From NCBI RefSeq assembly GCF_900095135.1, contig NZ_LT605205.1:1240001-1304000 (forward strand): DNA of 64,000 nucleotides, read 5' to 3'. How positions within the stretch are numbered: position 1 is the first letter of the stretch; each line of letters starts with the position of its first letter. Both the position numbers and the translations under genes were made by a program. The notes beneath the pieces were generated by a model. That model was not told where the DNA came from. It saw only the letters and a list, made by a program, of their open reading frames with translations, and did no database searches. This document shows positions 37,028 through 45,726 of the stretch, piece by piece. The DNA comes from Proteiniphilum saccharofermentans (lineage in GTDB: Bacteria; Bacteroidota; Bacteroidia; Bacteroidales; Dysgonomonadaceae).

Positions 37028-37564
37028 GTGAAAGAAGTCATAACCATCAAGGATAAACAATTTGAATTGTTTATTGAGCAAGGGATCATTGAACAGGGAA
37101 TAAAGCGGATTGCCGAACAGATAGATTCAGACCTGAAAGGGAAGGATCCTATCTTTCTGGCTGTGCTCAACGGTGCTTTTATGTTTGCCGGGGAGTTGAT
37201 GAAGAAGGTTTCCATCCCCAGTGAAATTACATTCGTACGTCTCGCTTCCTATCAAGGAACTTCTACTACAAACAAAGTGCAGGAGGTGCTGGGCTTGAAT
37301 GAAAGCATCGAAGGACGCAATGTGGTGATTGTGGAAGATATTGTAGATAGCGGGAATACTATGGTGGCGCTTAAAAAGGAATTGGAGAAATATAATCCCC
37401 TGGAGGTAAAGGTTGCCACCCTGTTGTTTAAACCTGCTGCATTGCGGCAGAAACTCCATATAGATTATGTGGCGCTTGAGATCCCCAATGATTTTATTGT
37501 TGGTTATGGATTGGATTACGATGGATATGGCAGAAACCTTAAAGATATATATAAGGTAAAATAA
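37028..37564 (+). CDS. hpt: Hypoxanthine phosphoribosyltransferase
   Basis: 178 aa with a GTG start at 37028. PRPP-binding motif VVIVEDIVDSGNTM (~97-110), N-terminal LNGAFMFAGELM and C-terminal VALEIPNDFIVGYGLDYDGYGRNLKDIY are diagnostic. Salvages hypoxanthine (and often guanine) to nucleotides. Confidence 0.95.
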   Translation: MKEVITIKDKQFELFIEQGIIEQGIKRIAEQIDSDLKGKDPIFLAVLNGAFMFAGELMKKVSIPSEITFVRLASYQGTSTTNKVQEVLGLNESIEGRNVVIVEDIVDSGNTMVALKKELEKYNPLEVKVATLLFKPAALRQKLHIDYVALEIPNDFIVGYGLDYDGYGRNLKDIYKVK

Positions 37565-37742
37565 ATATCTTTCATTAAACCCCGGCCGGTGTAAATCGTC
37601 ATAATGTTAAAGAGTAGAAACCGGCATGGTGAAAGGAACATCACAGAAATGTGAAAAAGTGGATAAACGCAATTAAAGAAATTAAAAAGTGCTTTTTTTC
37701 GCAATTTTCTTTATAAATTGCAGTACGGAAGAAAAAAATAGC

Positions 37743-37750
37743 TATTTTTG
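37743..37750 (+). promoter_or_regulatory. -7 element of the tonB promoter
   Basis: TATTTTTG fits TAnnTTTG; ATTG at 37717-37720 is 22 bp upstream as a possible weak -33 element. The tonB start is 50 bp downstream. Confidence 0.45.
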
Positions 37751-37799
37751 CATTTAAACAGAGTGAAAGGAACAAGCAGTAGATAAAAAAAGAGACACA

Positions 37800-38498
37800 A
37801 TGAACAAAGATGAAGTAAAAAAAACGCCGAAAGCGAATCTGGAAAGACATCGAGGCACATATATCCTGATGGGATTGGTGTTGGGTGTTTCTGTCCTTTT
37901 CTTCGCTTTTGAATGGTCGACCGAAACCCGGAAGCTTGACGAAAATGTCATTGTTCAGGATGTTTTGGCCGAAGAGGAAATCGAGATTACTCGTCGTGAT
38001 CCGGCCCCTCCCCCTCCCCCTCCTCCGCCAGAACCAGCGGCACCCGAAGAAATCGTGGTGGTAGAGGAGAAGGTGGATACTCGAATGGAGATAAAGACGG
38101 AAGACGACCAGACTCAGAGACAGACAGAGGTTTATATTCCACCTCCACCACCCAAACCGAAACAGGAAGAGGTGACAGAAGAGATCTTCGTAGTGGTGGA
38201 AGAACAACCGGAATTCCCCGGAGGACAGGCTGCCATGATGAAGTTCCTGAGTGACAATATCAGGTATCCGGTCATTGCACAGGAAAACGGTATTCAGGGA
38301 CGTGTAATCTGTAACTTTGTAGTTGAGAGAGACGGTAGCATCACCGACGTGCAGGTAGTACGCGGGCAAGACCCGTCACTTGACAGGGAAGCTATCCGTG
38401 TGATCCAGCAAATGCCTCGCTGGAAACCCGGAAAACAACGTGGATCCGCAGTACGTGTTCGATTTACACTGCCGGTAGTGTTCCGTTTACAGAACTAA
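37800..38498 (+). CDS. TonB energy-transducing protein
   Basis: 232 aa. One TM helix (~21-40, YILMGLVLGVSVLFFAFEW), two proline blocks (PAPPPPPPPPEP and PPPPPKPK) in the periplasmic linker, and a C-terminal TonB domain (YPVIAQENGIQGRVICNFVVERDG, AIRVIQQMPRWKPGKQRG). It stands alone here; its likely partners are the ExbB/ExbD genes at 41.5-43.9 kb. Confidence 0.93.
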   Translation: MNKDEVKKTPKANLERHRGTYILMGLVLGVSVLFFAFEWSTETRKLDENVIVQDVLAEEEIEITRRDPAPPPPPPPPEPAAPEEIVVVEEKVDTRMEIKTEDDQTQRQTEVYIPPPPPKPKQEEVTEEIFVVVEEQPEFPGGQAAMMKFLSDNIRYPVIAQENGIQGRVICNFVVERDGSITDVQVVRGQDPSLDREAIRVIQQMPRWKPGKQRGSAVRVRFTLPVVFRLQN

Positions 38499-38515
38499 AA
38501 TGATTATAAAATTGT

Positions 38516-38554
38516 AAAGAAAGCTGCTTTTGAATCCCAAAAGCAGCTTTCTTT
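38516..38554 (+). terminator. Terminator after tonB
   Basis: Long near-perfect hairpin (AAAGAAAGCTGCTTTTG pairing with CAAAAGCAGCTTTCTTT) starting 18 bp after the tonB stop and ending 17 bp before the next gene. Confidence 0.75.
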
Positions 38555-38570
38555 ACTTATATCTATCGAG

Positions 38571-39548
38571 ATGAAACATAAAATATCTGTTTTTGAAAAA
38601 CTCATAGATGATTCCATCAGGAGAGTATTGAAAGATTATCAGCCAAGGACGCTATTTGCTCCTGCTGAATATATATTGTCCTTGGGAGGGAAGCGGCTTA
38701 GGCCATTACTGACACTGATGGCGGCAGATCTTTTCGGTAAAAATCCGGAAGAGGTTCTGGATGCTGCCTTGGCGGTAGAAATATTCCATAATTTCTCCCT
38801 TGTCCATGACGATTTGATGGATAATGCCGATTTGAGGCGCGGATATCCGACTGTACATAAAAAATGGAGTGAAAATAGTGCTATTCTTTCGGGTGATGCT
38901 TTAGTTATTGAAGCCTATAGGTATATCGCTAAAGTACCTGTTGACGTACTTCCTGATATTTTAGAGTTGTTTTCTACCACAGCCATGGAAATATGCGAAG
39001 GACAGCAATACGATATGGATTTTGAACAAAGGCTCGACGTAAGAGAAGAAGAATACATCGAGATGATACGCCTGAAAACGGCAGTACTCATCGGTTGTGC
39101 TTTGAAGATCGGTGCGATTGTAGCGGGAGCTCCTGTTGAGGATACTGATTTGCTTTATGAGTTTGGGATCAATATAGGGCTGGCGTTTCAGCTTAAAGAT
39201 GATCTTCTGGATGTATATGGTAATCCCGAGACATTCGGTAAAAAGATAGGCGGGGATATCTTATGTAATAAGAAAACCTTTTTGTTAATCAGGTGTTTAA
39301 AGAATGCAAGTGACAGGCAGAGAGCGGAATTGAACAGGTGGTTGACGGCAACTGAATATGATCCCGATGAAAAAATCAAGTTTGTTAAAAATATCTATGA
39401 TGAATTAAATTTGAAATTTGTCGTTGAAAATCTTATTGAAAAGTATTACCTTGCGTCGCTTGATTGTCTGTCATTGATCAATATTCCCGACGATCAAAAA
39501 AGAGACTTGATTTCTTTATCGGAAAATTTGATGTACAGAGAGAAATAA
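38571..39548 (+). CDS. Polyprenyl (prenyl diphosphate) synthase
   Basis: 325 aa with both Asp-rich motifs, first FSLVHDDLMDNADLRRG (~80-96) and second AFQLKDDLLDVYG (~205-217), plus GGKRLRPLLTL near the N-terminus. All-trans prenyl chain synthesis for quinone, isoprenoid or carrier-lipid use; the chain length cannot be read from the sequence. GAG just before the ATG may serve as a weak RBS. Confidence 0.93.
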   Translation: MKHKISVFEKLIDDSIRRVLKDYQPRTLFAPAEYILSLGGKRLRPLLTLMAADLFGKNPEEVLDAALAVEIFHNFSLVHDDLMDNADLRRGYPTVHKKWSENSAILSGDALVIEAYRYIAKVPVDVLPDILELFSTTAMEICEGQQYDMDFEQRLDVREEEYIEMIRLKTAVLIGCALKIGAIVAGAPVEDTDLLYEFGINIGLAFQLKDDLLDVYGNPETFGKKIGGDILCNKKTFLLIRCLKNASDRQRAELNRWLTATEYDPDEKIKFVKNIYDELNLKFVVENLIEKYYLASLDCLSLINIPDDQKRDLISLSENLMYREK

Positions 39549-39602
39549 TAATAAAAAAGGAAAAAGAAGAGGCTAGCTTATATAAGGATAGCCGTAAATT
39601 AT

Positions 39603-40298
39603 ATGCCCTATCGAAGATTACCAAATACAGACAGCGCCCGTATTCGGGCCTTGAGATCGGCAGTTGAAAAAGCAGCCGATACCGATTTTCAGGAACTCTC
39701 GTTCTCCACGGGAACTCTTGATGAGGCGAAAAGTGTATTGGCCCATTTCGAACATTTGTCCGCCCGTTATCAACAATTGTACGATACACAGGTCAAAGCC
39801 GGGAGATCCTTTACCGGGAAAACGAAGAATGCACGCATGTATATTTCCCATTTTATACAAGTGTTATATATGTGTGCGATGCGCTCCGAGATTAAACAAG
39901 AGCACCTGGCCCTTTATGGGTTGGGAAAATCCAATATGGTTGTTCCCGAACTGACTTCTAACGAGCAACTACTGGAGTGGGGGCAGAAAATAATAGATGG
40001 TGAGAGTCAACGTATTTCACAAGGCGGAGTTCCTGTTTATAATCCCTCTATTGCCAAAGTGAAGGTGATGTTCACTCTCTTTAAAGAGGGATATCAGACC
40101 CAGAAATTACATCAGAAAGCTACATCCCGTGTTCTGGAGGAAGTTGCAGCTTACCGGGAAAAAGTGGATAAGATCATTTTGGAGATATGGGAAGAGGTGG
40201 AGAAGCACAATAGCGGGTTGTCCCCCGAAAAGCGGCTTGCGCGTAATCGTGAATATGGTATCGTTTATTATTATCGAAAAGGGGAAATTGTGGAATGA
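39603..40298 (+). CDS. Conserved hypothetical protein preceding tatD
   Basis: 231 aa, mostly helical, hydrophilic, no signal or TM. MPYRRLPNTDSARIRAL at the start and VPVYNPSIAKVKVMF in the middle are distinctive. I do not recognise a catalytic motif. Its stop overlaps the next start (ATGA), so it is translationally coupled to the TatD gene and probably cytoplasmic. Confidence 0.75.
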   Translation: MPYRRLPNTDSARIRALRSAVEKAADTDFQELSFSTGTLDEAKSVLAHFEHLSARYQQLYDTQVKAGRSFTGKTKNARMYISHFIQVLYMCAMRSEIKQEHLALYGLGKSNMVVPELTSNEQLLEWGQKIIDGESQRISQGGVPVYNPSIAKVKVMFTLFKEGYQTQKLHQKATSRVLEEVAAYREKVDKIILEIWEEVEKHNSGLSPEKRLARNREYGIVYYYRKGEIVE

Positions 40299-41071
40299 AT
40301 TTCATTGATACACACGCTCACCTGTTTGTAGAGGAGTTTAAGGATGATCTTCATGAAGTAGTAATTCGTGCAAAAGAAGTGGGAGTAAAGAAAGTCCTGC
40401 TTCCCAATATTGATGAAACCTCCGTGTCTCGTTTGAAGCAGAGTGTATTGGATTACCCCGGTTTTTTTTATCCTATGATGGGACTTCATCCCACCAGTGT
40501 AACCGGAGATTGGGGAAAGCAGTTAGATATTATTTATGGGGAATTGAATTCCGGTGGTTATATAGCTGTGGGGGAGATAGGAATCGATCTCTATTGGGAT
40601 ACTTCATTGAAGGAAGCCCAGATAAATGCTTTTGAAGAACAGTTGAAGTGGAGTATTGAGAGAGATTTACCTGTGTCGATCCATTTCAGGAATGCTACCG
40701 GGGAAGTGATAGAAAGTATTCGAAGGGTAGGTGCATCATCATTAAGAGGTGTATTTCATAGTTTTGGAGGTACAAAAGCAGAATTGGAAGCAATATTGGA
40801 ATTGGACAATTTTCTGATTGGAATTAACGGAGTGGTGACTTTCAAGAACTCCGGTTTGTCTGAGACGCTGAAGCATTGCCCTGCTGACCGTGTAGTACTT
40901 GAAACCGATTCCCCTTATCTGGCACCGGTTCCTTACAGGGGTAAAAGGAATGAATCAGCTTATCTGTTATATGTTATAACACAGTTGGCCGCGATATGGA
41001 ATGAGAGTCGGGAATCAATCGCACGGATTACCGGCCGGAATGCGAATGATTTGTTTAAATTGGGTGATTAA
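40295..41071 (+). CDS. TatD-family metal-dependent hydrolase
   Basis: 258 aa. N-terminal DTHAHL metal-binding motif, GLHPTSV, VGEIGIDLYWD, VSIHFRNAT, GVFHSFGG and LETDSPYLAP define TatD-type metal-dependent DNases/hydrolases. Overlaps the previous gene by 4 bp. Confidence 0.93.
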   Translation: MNFIDTHAHLFVEEFKDDLHEVVIRAKEVGVKKVLLPNIDETSVSRLKQSVLDYPGFFYPMMGLHPTSVTGDWGKQLDIIYGELNSGGYIAVGEIGIDLYWDTSLKEAQINAFEEQLKWSIERDLPVSIHFRNATGEVIESIRRVGASSLRGVFHSFGGTKAELEAILELDNFLIGINGVVTFKNSGLSETLKHCPADRVVLETDSPYLAPVPYRGKRNESAYLLYVITQLAAIWNESRESIARITGRNANDLFKLGD

Positions 41072-41258
41072 ACGGCTTCTCATTTGTGAACCCGAGGCGT
41101 GAAAAAGGGTTTTTATTAAAATTATTGTGATAGAAGTAGTATATATTTGATAAATTCTGTAATTTTGTTTCCTGAATGGAGCGGGAATGAAATATTTTTT
41201 GTAATTTGCACCCGTTTTCAGAAAAATCTCTTTCAAAAGAGATCTCCATTCTCTTTAG

Positions 41259-41346
41259 GGAGAGATGCTCGAGTGGTTGAAGAGGCACGCCTGGAAAGCG
41301 TGTATACGCCAAAAGTGTATCGCGGGTTCGAATCCCGCTCTCTCCG
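41259..41346 (+). tRNA. tRNA-Ser(GGA)
   Basis: 88 nt. Acceptor GGAGAGA pairs with TCTCTCC, discriminator G, no encoded CCA. D-arm CTCGAGTGGTTGAAGAG; anticodon stem CACGC/GCGTG with loop CTGGAAA (anticodon GGA); long variable arm (TATACGCCAAAAGTGTAT) as expected for serine; T-arm GCGGG TTCGAAT CCCGC. Confidence 0.97.
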
Positions 41347-41460
41347 CTCCCAAATAAAAGAAAAAAGTCACTATAAATATCAAGATATAGACTGAAAAAC
41401 TGAAATTTAAATATTAAAAACAAACAAGTAAAGATCATTAATCAAAAAATTGAACACACA

Positions 41461-42243
41461 ATGAAAAAGTTATTTGCAATTTTAGCGATCTTCGGAATGA
41501 TGTCCGTAGGATTGTCGTCGGTTCTTTTGGCGCAAGATGCAGAACAAGTTGCCACTACCTCTGTGGAAACAACACAGGCTGCCGTTCAGGAATCAGGAGG
41601 TGGTTTTCACCAGGCGCTGAAAGTGAAATTTATTGAGGGTGGAGCTGAATTTATGAGTTTGATTGCTATCTGTTTGATTCTGGGATTGGCTTTCTGTCTC
41701 GAAAGAATTATCTACCTGAGTCTCGCAGATGTAAATCCTGATCCTTTCCTGGATAAAGTAGGCGATGCGCTCGACAGGGGTGACGTGGAAGCTGCAAAAG
41801 ACATTGCACGCAATACCAGAGGTCCTGTTGCTTCTATCGTATATCAGGGGTTGCTTCGTCTTGACCAGGGGCCTGATGCAGTGGAACGTTCCATTGTTTC
41901 TTATGGAGGTGTACAATCCGGTCTTCTCGAAAGAAACCTTTCATGGATCACTCTCTTTATCGCTATTGCCCCGTCACTTGGATTCTTGGGAACGGTAGTA
42001 GGTATGGTTATGGCATTCGATGATATCCAGAGAGCAGGGGACATGAGCCCGACGATTGTGGCCGGTGGTATGAAGGTGGCTTTGATCACAACCGTGGGTG
42101 GTTTGATCGTGGCTATTATTCTCCAGATCATTTATAACTACATCCTTTCCAAAATGGAAGGTATCCTCAACAAAATGGAAGATGCTTCTATCTCTTTCCT
42201 GGATCAGGTGATCAAATATAACGTTAAATACAAAAACTTGTAA
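41461..42243 (+). CDS. ExbB/TolQ/MotA-type proton-channel protein
   Basis: 260 aa. N-terminal signal-like helix (AILAIFGMMSVGLSSVLLAQ), a periplasmic Gln/Thr/Glu-rich stretch, then TM helices ~65-82 (FMSLIAICLILGLAFCLERI) and the conserved C-terminal pair (APSLGFLGTVVGMVMAF, VALITTVGGLIVAIILQIIY). First gene of a four-gene set with two ExbDs; the matching tonB is probably the gene at 37800. Confidence 0.92.
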   Translation: MKKLFAILAIFGMMSVGLSSVLLAQDAEQVATTSVETTQAAVQESGGGFHQALKVKFIEGGAEFMSLIAICLILGLAFCLERIIYLSLADVNPDPFLDKVGDALDRGDVEAAKDIARNTRGPVASIVYQGLLRLDQGPDAVERSIVSYGGVQSGLLERNLSWITLFIAIAPSLGFLGTVVGMVMAFDDIQRAGDMSPTIVAGGMKVALITTVGGLIVAIILQIIYNYILSKMEGILNKMEDASISFLDQVIKYNVKYKNL

Positions 42244-42248
42244 TAATT

Positions 42249-42731
42249 ATGGCTGTAACTAAAATACACAGGACTTCCAGATTTACCCTCTATATAGGAG
42301 TTTTGATTACTCTTGTAGTGATGGGGTTGTACTATCTGGGAGGTCAGGTACCGGCGCATGAGCAGCTTGTTGCCGATATGAGCCAGCCTAAGTTTACAGA
42401 TCTTGTATTGTACTGGGCTTATATTCTTTTGGCTATTACCGTAGTGGTGTTGATTGGATTTGCCATTGCCGGTTTTGCAAAAGGGCTCAAAGAGAGACCT
42501 AAAAAAGCGTTAGGCGGATTATTAGTCCTTGTAGCATTGGCAGCATTGCTGGTGATTACCTATGTGATAGGTGATGGAACAATTTTGAATATTCCAGGAT
42601 ACGAAGGGAAAGATAATGTCCCCCCAACTTTGAAGATGACCGATATGTGGCTATACAGTGCATATGTCATGTTCGCTATTACGCTAGTGACAATGATTAT
42701 CTTACCGTTGGTTGGAGGAAGAAAAAAATAA
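42249..42731 (+). CDS. Four-helix membrane protein between exbB and exbD
   Basis: 160 aa with about four TM helices (~14-29, ~57-76, ~84-103, ~135-153) and a short periplasmic loop (VPAHEQLVADMSQPKF). No named domain is recognised. Its conserved position between exbB and exbD suggests a structural or regulatory part of the Ton motor (inference). Confidence 0.75.
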   Translation: MAVTKIHRTSRFTLYIGVLITLVVMGLYYLGGQVPAHEQLVADMSQPKFTDLVLYWAYILLAITVVVLIGFAIAGFAKGLKERPKKALGGLLVLVALAALLVITYVIGDGTILNIPGYEGKDNVPPTLKMTDMWLYSAYVMFAITLVTMIILPLVGGRKK

Positions 42732-42770
42732 TCGACCCCATCAAAGGTCAATTTAAAGAAAGGTTTTTAT

Positions 42771-43406
42771 ATGGCAAAGTCAAGTAGAAAAGTTCCGGGA
42801 CTTAATGCAAGTTCAATGGCTGACGTTTCATTCCTTTTGCTGACCTTTTTCTTGCTTGTTTCGAACATGGATGTCGATTCGGGTTTGGCACGCCGACTGC
42901 CACCGCCGCCACAGTCTGAGGATCAATCCTCGGTGGATGTGCAACGCAGGAATTTGTTTGTTGTTCTGGTGAATGCCCAGAACGAAACCATGGCGGCAAA
43001 CCAGCACGGTACCGAGTGGTATGCCAATGAAGCTGAACTGCGGGGTGAAGTAGGAGGAAAGGTAGCGCTGAAAGATAGGGTGAAAGAGTTCGTGTTGAAC
43101 ACGTCTAACAGTCCTGATTTACCCGAACTGGAAGAGCAGGATTTCGGGGCACCGATAGGTGTTGTCCCTGTTACTGCAGCCCACGTGGTTTCTATCCAGA
43201 ATGATGCCACCACTAGTTATAAAGCATATATTGCTGTACAGAATGAAGTGGTGAGGGCGTATAATGAATTGAGGGAAGAAGGAGCAAGGAAGTATTTCAA
43301 TACCTCTTATGGAGAGTTGACGGAAGAGCAGCAGAAACAGATTCAAGATCTTTATCCTCAACGTATTTCTGAGGCAGAACCTAAAAATTATGGAGGAGGG
43401 CAATAA
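42771..43406 (+). CDS. ExbD/TolR-type proton-channel protein
   Basis: 211 aa. N-terminal TM with essential Asp (SSMADVSFLLLTFFLLVSNM), a linker rich in P and Q, and a periplasmic domain. The C-terminal part is longer than standard ExbD and ends YGGGQ. Followed by a second exbD after 2 bp. Confidence 0.9.
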   Translation: MAKSSRKVPGLNASSMADVSFLLLTFFLLVSNMDVDSGLARRLPPPPQSEDQSSVDVQRRNLFVVLVNAQNETMAANQHGTEWYANEAELRGEVGGKVALKDRVKEFVLNTSNSPDLPELEEQDFGAPIGVVPVTAAHVVSIQNDATTSYKAYIAVQNEVVRAYNELREEGARKYFNTSYGELTEEQQKQIQDLYPQRISEAEPKNYGGGQ

Positions 43407-43408
43407 AA

Positions 43409-43867
43409 ATGGGGAAATTTAATAAAAGCGGTAAAAGAGAGATGCCTGAAATGAATACGGCATCCATGCCTGACATTGTTTTCGCCATCTTGTTTTTCTT
43501 TATGGTTACTACCACTATGCGTTCGGAAACATTGATGGTAAGGGTGAAAATACCTACAGCTTCGGAAGTTCAGAAACTGGAGAAAAAATCATTGGTGACT
43601 TATATCAATATTGGTCCCCCTATGGATACAAGACTGGGTACCGGTACACAGATGCAGTTGAACGACCGGTTCGCTCAAGTATCGGAAATCCAGGATTATA
43701 TCGCACAGGAAAAGGCCAGTATGAATGAAGCGGATCAACCGTTGATGACCGTTTCCATCAAAGCAGACGAAGATACGCGGATGCAGTATATTACAGATGT
43801 AAAGCAGGCGTTAAGACAGGCTTATGCATTAAAAATCAGTTACTCGGCCCGCAAGGGAGAGAATTGA
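43409..43867 (+). CDS. ExbD/TolR-type proton-channel protein
   Basis: 152 aa with TM helix and conserved Asp (ASMPDIVFAILFFFMVTTTM) and a compact periplasmic domain ending QALRQAYALKISYSARKG. Last gene of the set, followed by a strong bidirectional terminator. Confidence 0.9.
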   Translation: MGKFNKSGKREMPEMNTASMPDIVFAILFFFMVTTTMRSETLMVRVKIPTASEVQKLEKKSLVTYINIGPPMDTRLGTGTQMQLNDRFAQVSEIQDYIAQEKASMNEADQPLMTVSIKADEDTRMQYITDVKQALRQAYALKISYSARKGEN

Positions 43868-43886
43868 TGACTGAAAATGACATCTT

Positions 43887-43921
43887 AAAAAACCGGATTA
43901 TTTTAAATAATCCGGTTTTTT
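43887..43921. terminator. Bidirectional terminator
   Basis: AAAAAACCGGATTAT/ATAATCCGGTTTTTT hairpin with T-runs at both sides, between the convergent exbD gene and the radical-SAM gene. Confidence 0.9.
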
Positions 43922-43934
43922 ACATTCCACCTTT

Positions 43935-45173
43935 TCACTTACCCATTTTTCCACCTTTATTACGTGCCCATTCCATTACATTGGCGGGCGGACGTTTTGC
44001 CAGAAGTTCACGTTTCATAAAATCCATATAAGGAGCCACATGTGAGAAAAATTTGTAGTATCCTTTACATAGATAGTTTAATCCTTCGTTACCATACTTG
44101 TCCTTTATAAACCTGTTCTTGGGACATTCGCCATAGCAGGCAAAAAGCATATCACATTCCCTGCACTGGCGGGGGAGTGTGTCAAATTTATCATTGCCGA
44201 ATTTCATTTGTTCATCGGAATACATCATTGATGTGAGTGTCCTGCTGTAAATATTGCCTAACTTGTATTGGGGAAAGACGAAGTGGTCACATGAATAGAC
44301 ATCTCCGTTGAACTCCATTACGCCTGCATGTCCACAGGTCTTGGCCATAGTACATACTCCCGGTTGTTCGCCTACCCAATTGGCCAGTGTAGAGTCAAAT
44401 ATCTGGATAAAAATTTTTCCAACATCCTGTTTTACCCATTCATCGAAAATGGTACACAGGAAATCACCCCACTTCCCTGCATCCACAGTGAAAGGAGCCA
44501 GTTCTACCTCTTCCTCTTTTTCTTGTGCTGTGGCCAGTTTCATTTCACGATTATTCTTCCGTAAACGCTCTACGATAGGTGTAAACTGTACAAATTGACA
44601 TCCTATTTCTTTGAAAAATCGGTAAAACTCCAAAGGATAATCTACATTATAATCATTGACTACTGCCATGCAGTTAAACTCCACGCCATGTTTCTGAAGG
44701 AGTTGTATCCCCTTCATGACGCGGTGGAATGAAGGCCTCCCCATTTTATCACGGCGGTATTCATCATGGAAATCCTGTGGTCCGTCAATAGATATTCCCA
44801 CCAGAAAATTATTCTCTTTAAAGAAGGTGCACCATTCGTCGTTAAGTAATGTACCGTTGGTTTGAATGGAATTGTCAATCTGCCGTCCGGCCGCATATCT
44901 TTTTTGTAATTCTACTGCTTTTTTATAAAATGAGATGGGGCGCATCAGAGTTTCACCACCATGCCATGTGAACATTACCTGGGGCATGGTCTGAGACTCG
45001 ATATATTGTTGAATAAACCGTTCGAGAAGTTCTTCGCTCATTACCTGGTTCTTCCTGCCGTAGAGGACTGCCTTTTCCAAATAGTAACAGTAATCACAGT
45101 CGAGATTACACTTAGAACCTACTGGTTTAAGCATTACGTACATTGGTTTGGCAAAGGGGGCAAAAGTAGACAT
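43935..45173 (-). CDS. Anaerobic sulfatase-maturating enzyme (radical SAM/SPASM)
   Basis: 412 aa. Radical SAM motif CNLDCDYCYY near the N-terminus, WHGGETLMRP, SIQTNGTLL and a C-terminal SPASM/auxiliary-cluster region with CTMAKTCGHAG, YSCDHFV and CRECDMLFACYGECPK. This matches anSME, which converts Ser/Cys to formylglycine in sulfatases. No sulfatase gene is in the window, so its targets lie elsewhere. Monocistronic. Confidence 0.9.
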   Translation of the reverse strand: MSTFAPFAKPMYVMLKPVGSKCNLDCDYCYYLEKAVLYGRKNQVMSEELLERFIQQYIESQTMPQVMFTWHGGETLMRPISFYKKAVELQKRYAAGRQIDNSIQTNGTLLNDEWCTFFKENNFLVGISIDGPQDFHDEYRRDKMGRPSFHRVMKGIQLLQKHGVEFNCMAVVNDYNVDYPLEFYRFFKEIGCQFVQFTPIVERLRKNNREMKLATAQEKEEEVELAPFTVDAGKWGDFLCTIFDEWVKQDVGKIFIQIFDSTLANWVGEQPGVCTMAKTCGHAGVMEFNGDVYSCDHFVFPQYKLGNIYSRTLTSMMYSDEQMKFGNDKFDTLPRQCRECDMLFACYGECPKNRFIKDKYGNEGLNYLCKGYYKFFSHVAPYMDFMKRELLAKRPPANVMEWARNKGGKMGK

Positions 45174-45312
45174 ATTGATATTATTTATAAAGCAAAGATA
45201 AACAATTTATATCACTATATGGTTTAGAAGGCTAGAAAATGAGGGGAAGTGGGAGAGTAGGAGAGTAGGTGCCTATCCCAAATCCTTATGTCTTGGTTTT
45301 AATTTAAAAAAT

Positions 45313-45726
45313 ATGAAGAAAGAAAATTTATTACAGTTTGGATGGTTAATATTAAGGGTCGGTATAGGTATATCGATTTTTCTGCATGGTTTTCCGAAAA
45401 TTACCGGTGGAACGGAGATGTGGACAGCTATAGGTAGTAGTATGGGAATATTCGGCATTAATTTTGCCCCGACTTTTTGGGGATTTTTAGCAGCCGTGGC
45501 TGAATCGGTCGGTGGACTTCTTTTTGCCCTTGGACTATTCTTCCGTCCGGCTGCTATTATGCTTACCGGGACGATGATAGTTGCTTTGGCCACTCATCTG
45601 GCTGCGGGTGATGATTTTATGCGATTCGGACATGCCCTTGATCTGCTGATTGTGTTTGCTGCGTCAATTCTGATCGGTGCCGGTAAATACTCCTTTGATG
45701 CGAAATTTTTGCCCAAAATTGCTTAG
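45313..45726 (+). CDS. DoxX family membrane protein
   Basis: 137 aa with four TM helices; WLILRVGIGISIFLHGFPKITGG, GFLAAVAESVGGLLFALGLFFRPAA and MIVALATHLAAG are typical DoxX features. Function of this family is poorly defined (redox or membrane stress). Its last 63 bp overlap the 3' end of the opposite-strand permease gene. Confidence 0.88.
   Translation: MKKENLLQFGWLILRVGIGISIFLHGFPKITGGTEMWTAIGSSMGIFGINFAPTFWGFLAAVAESVGGLLFALGLFFRPAAIMLTGTMIVALATHLAAGDDFMRFGHALDLLIVFAASILIGAGKYSFDAKFLPKIA

Noticed and set aside
37641-38369. 242-aa open frame on the minus strand over tonB
   Set aside because: It mirrors the proline-rich tonB coding sequence in antisense and its protein looks like low-complexity Phe/Leu/His; tonB is clearly the real gene.
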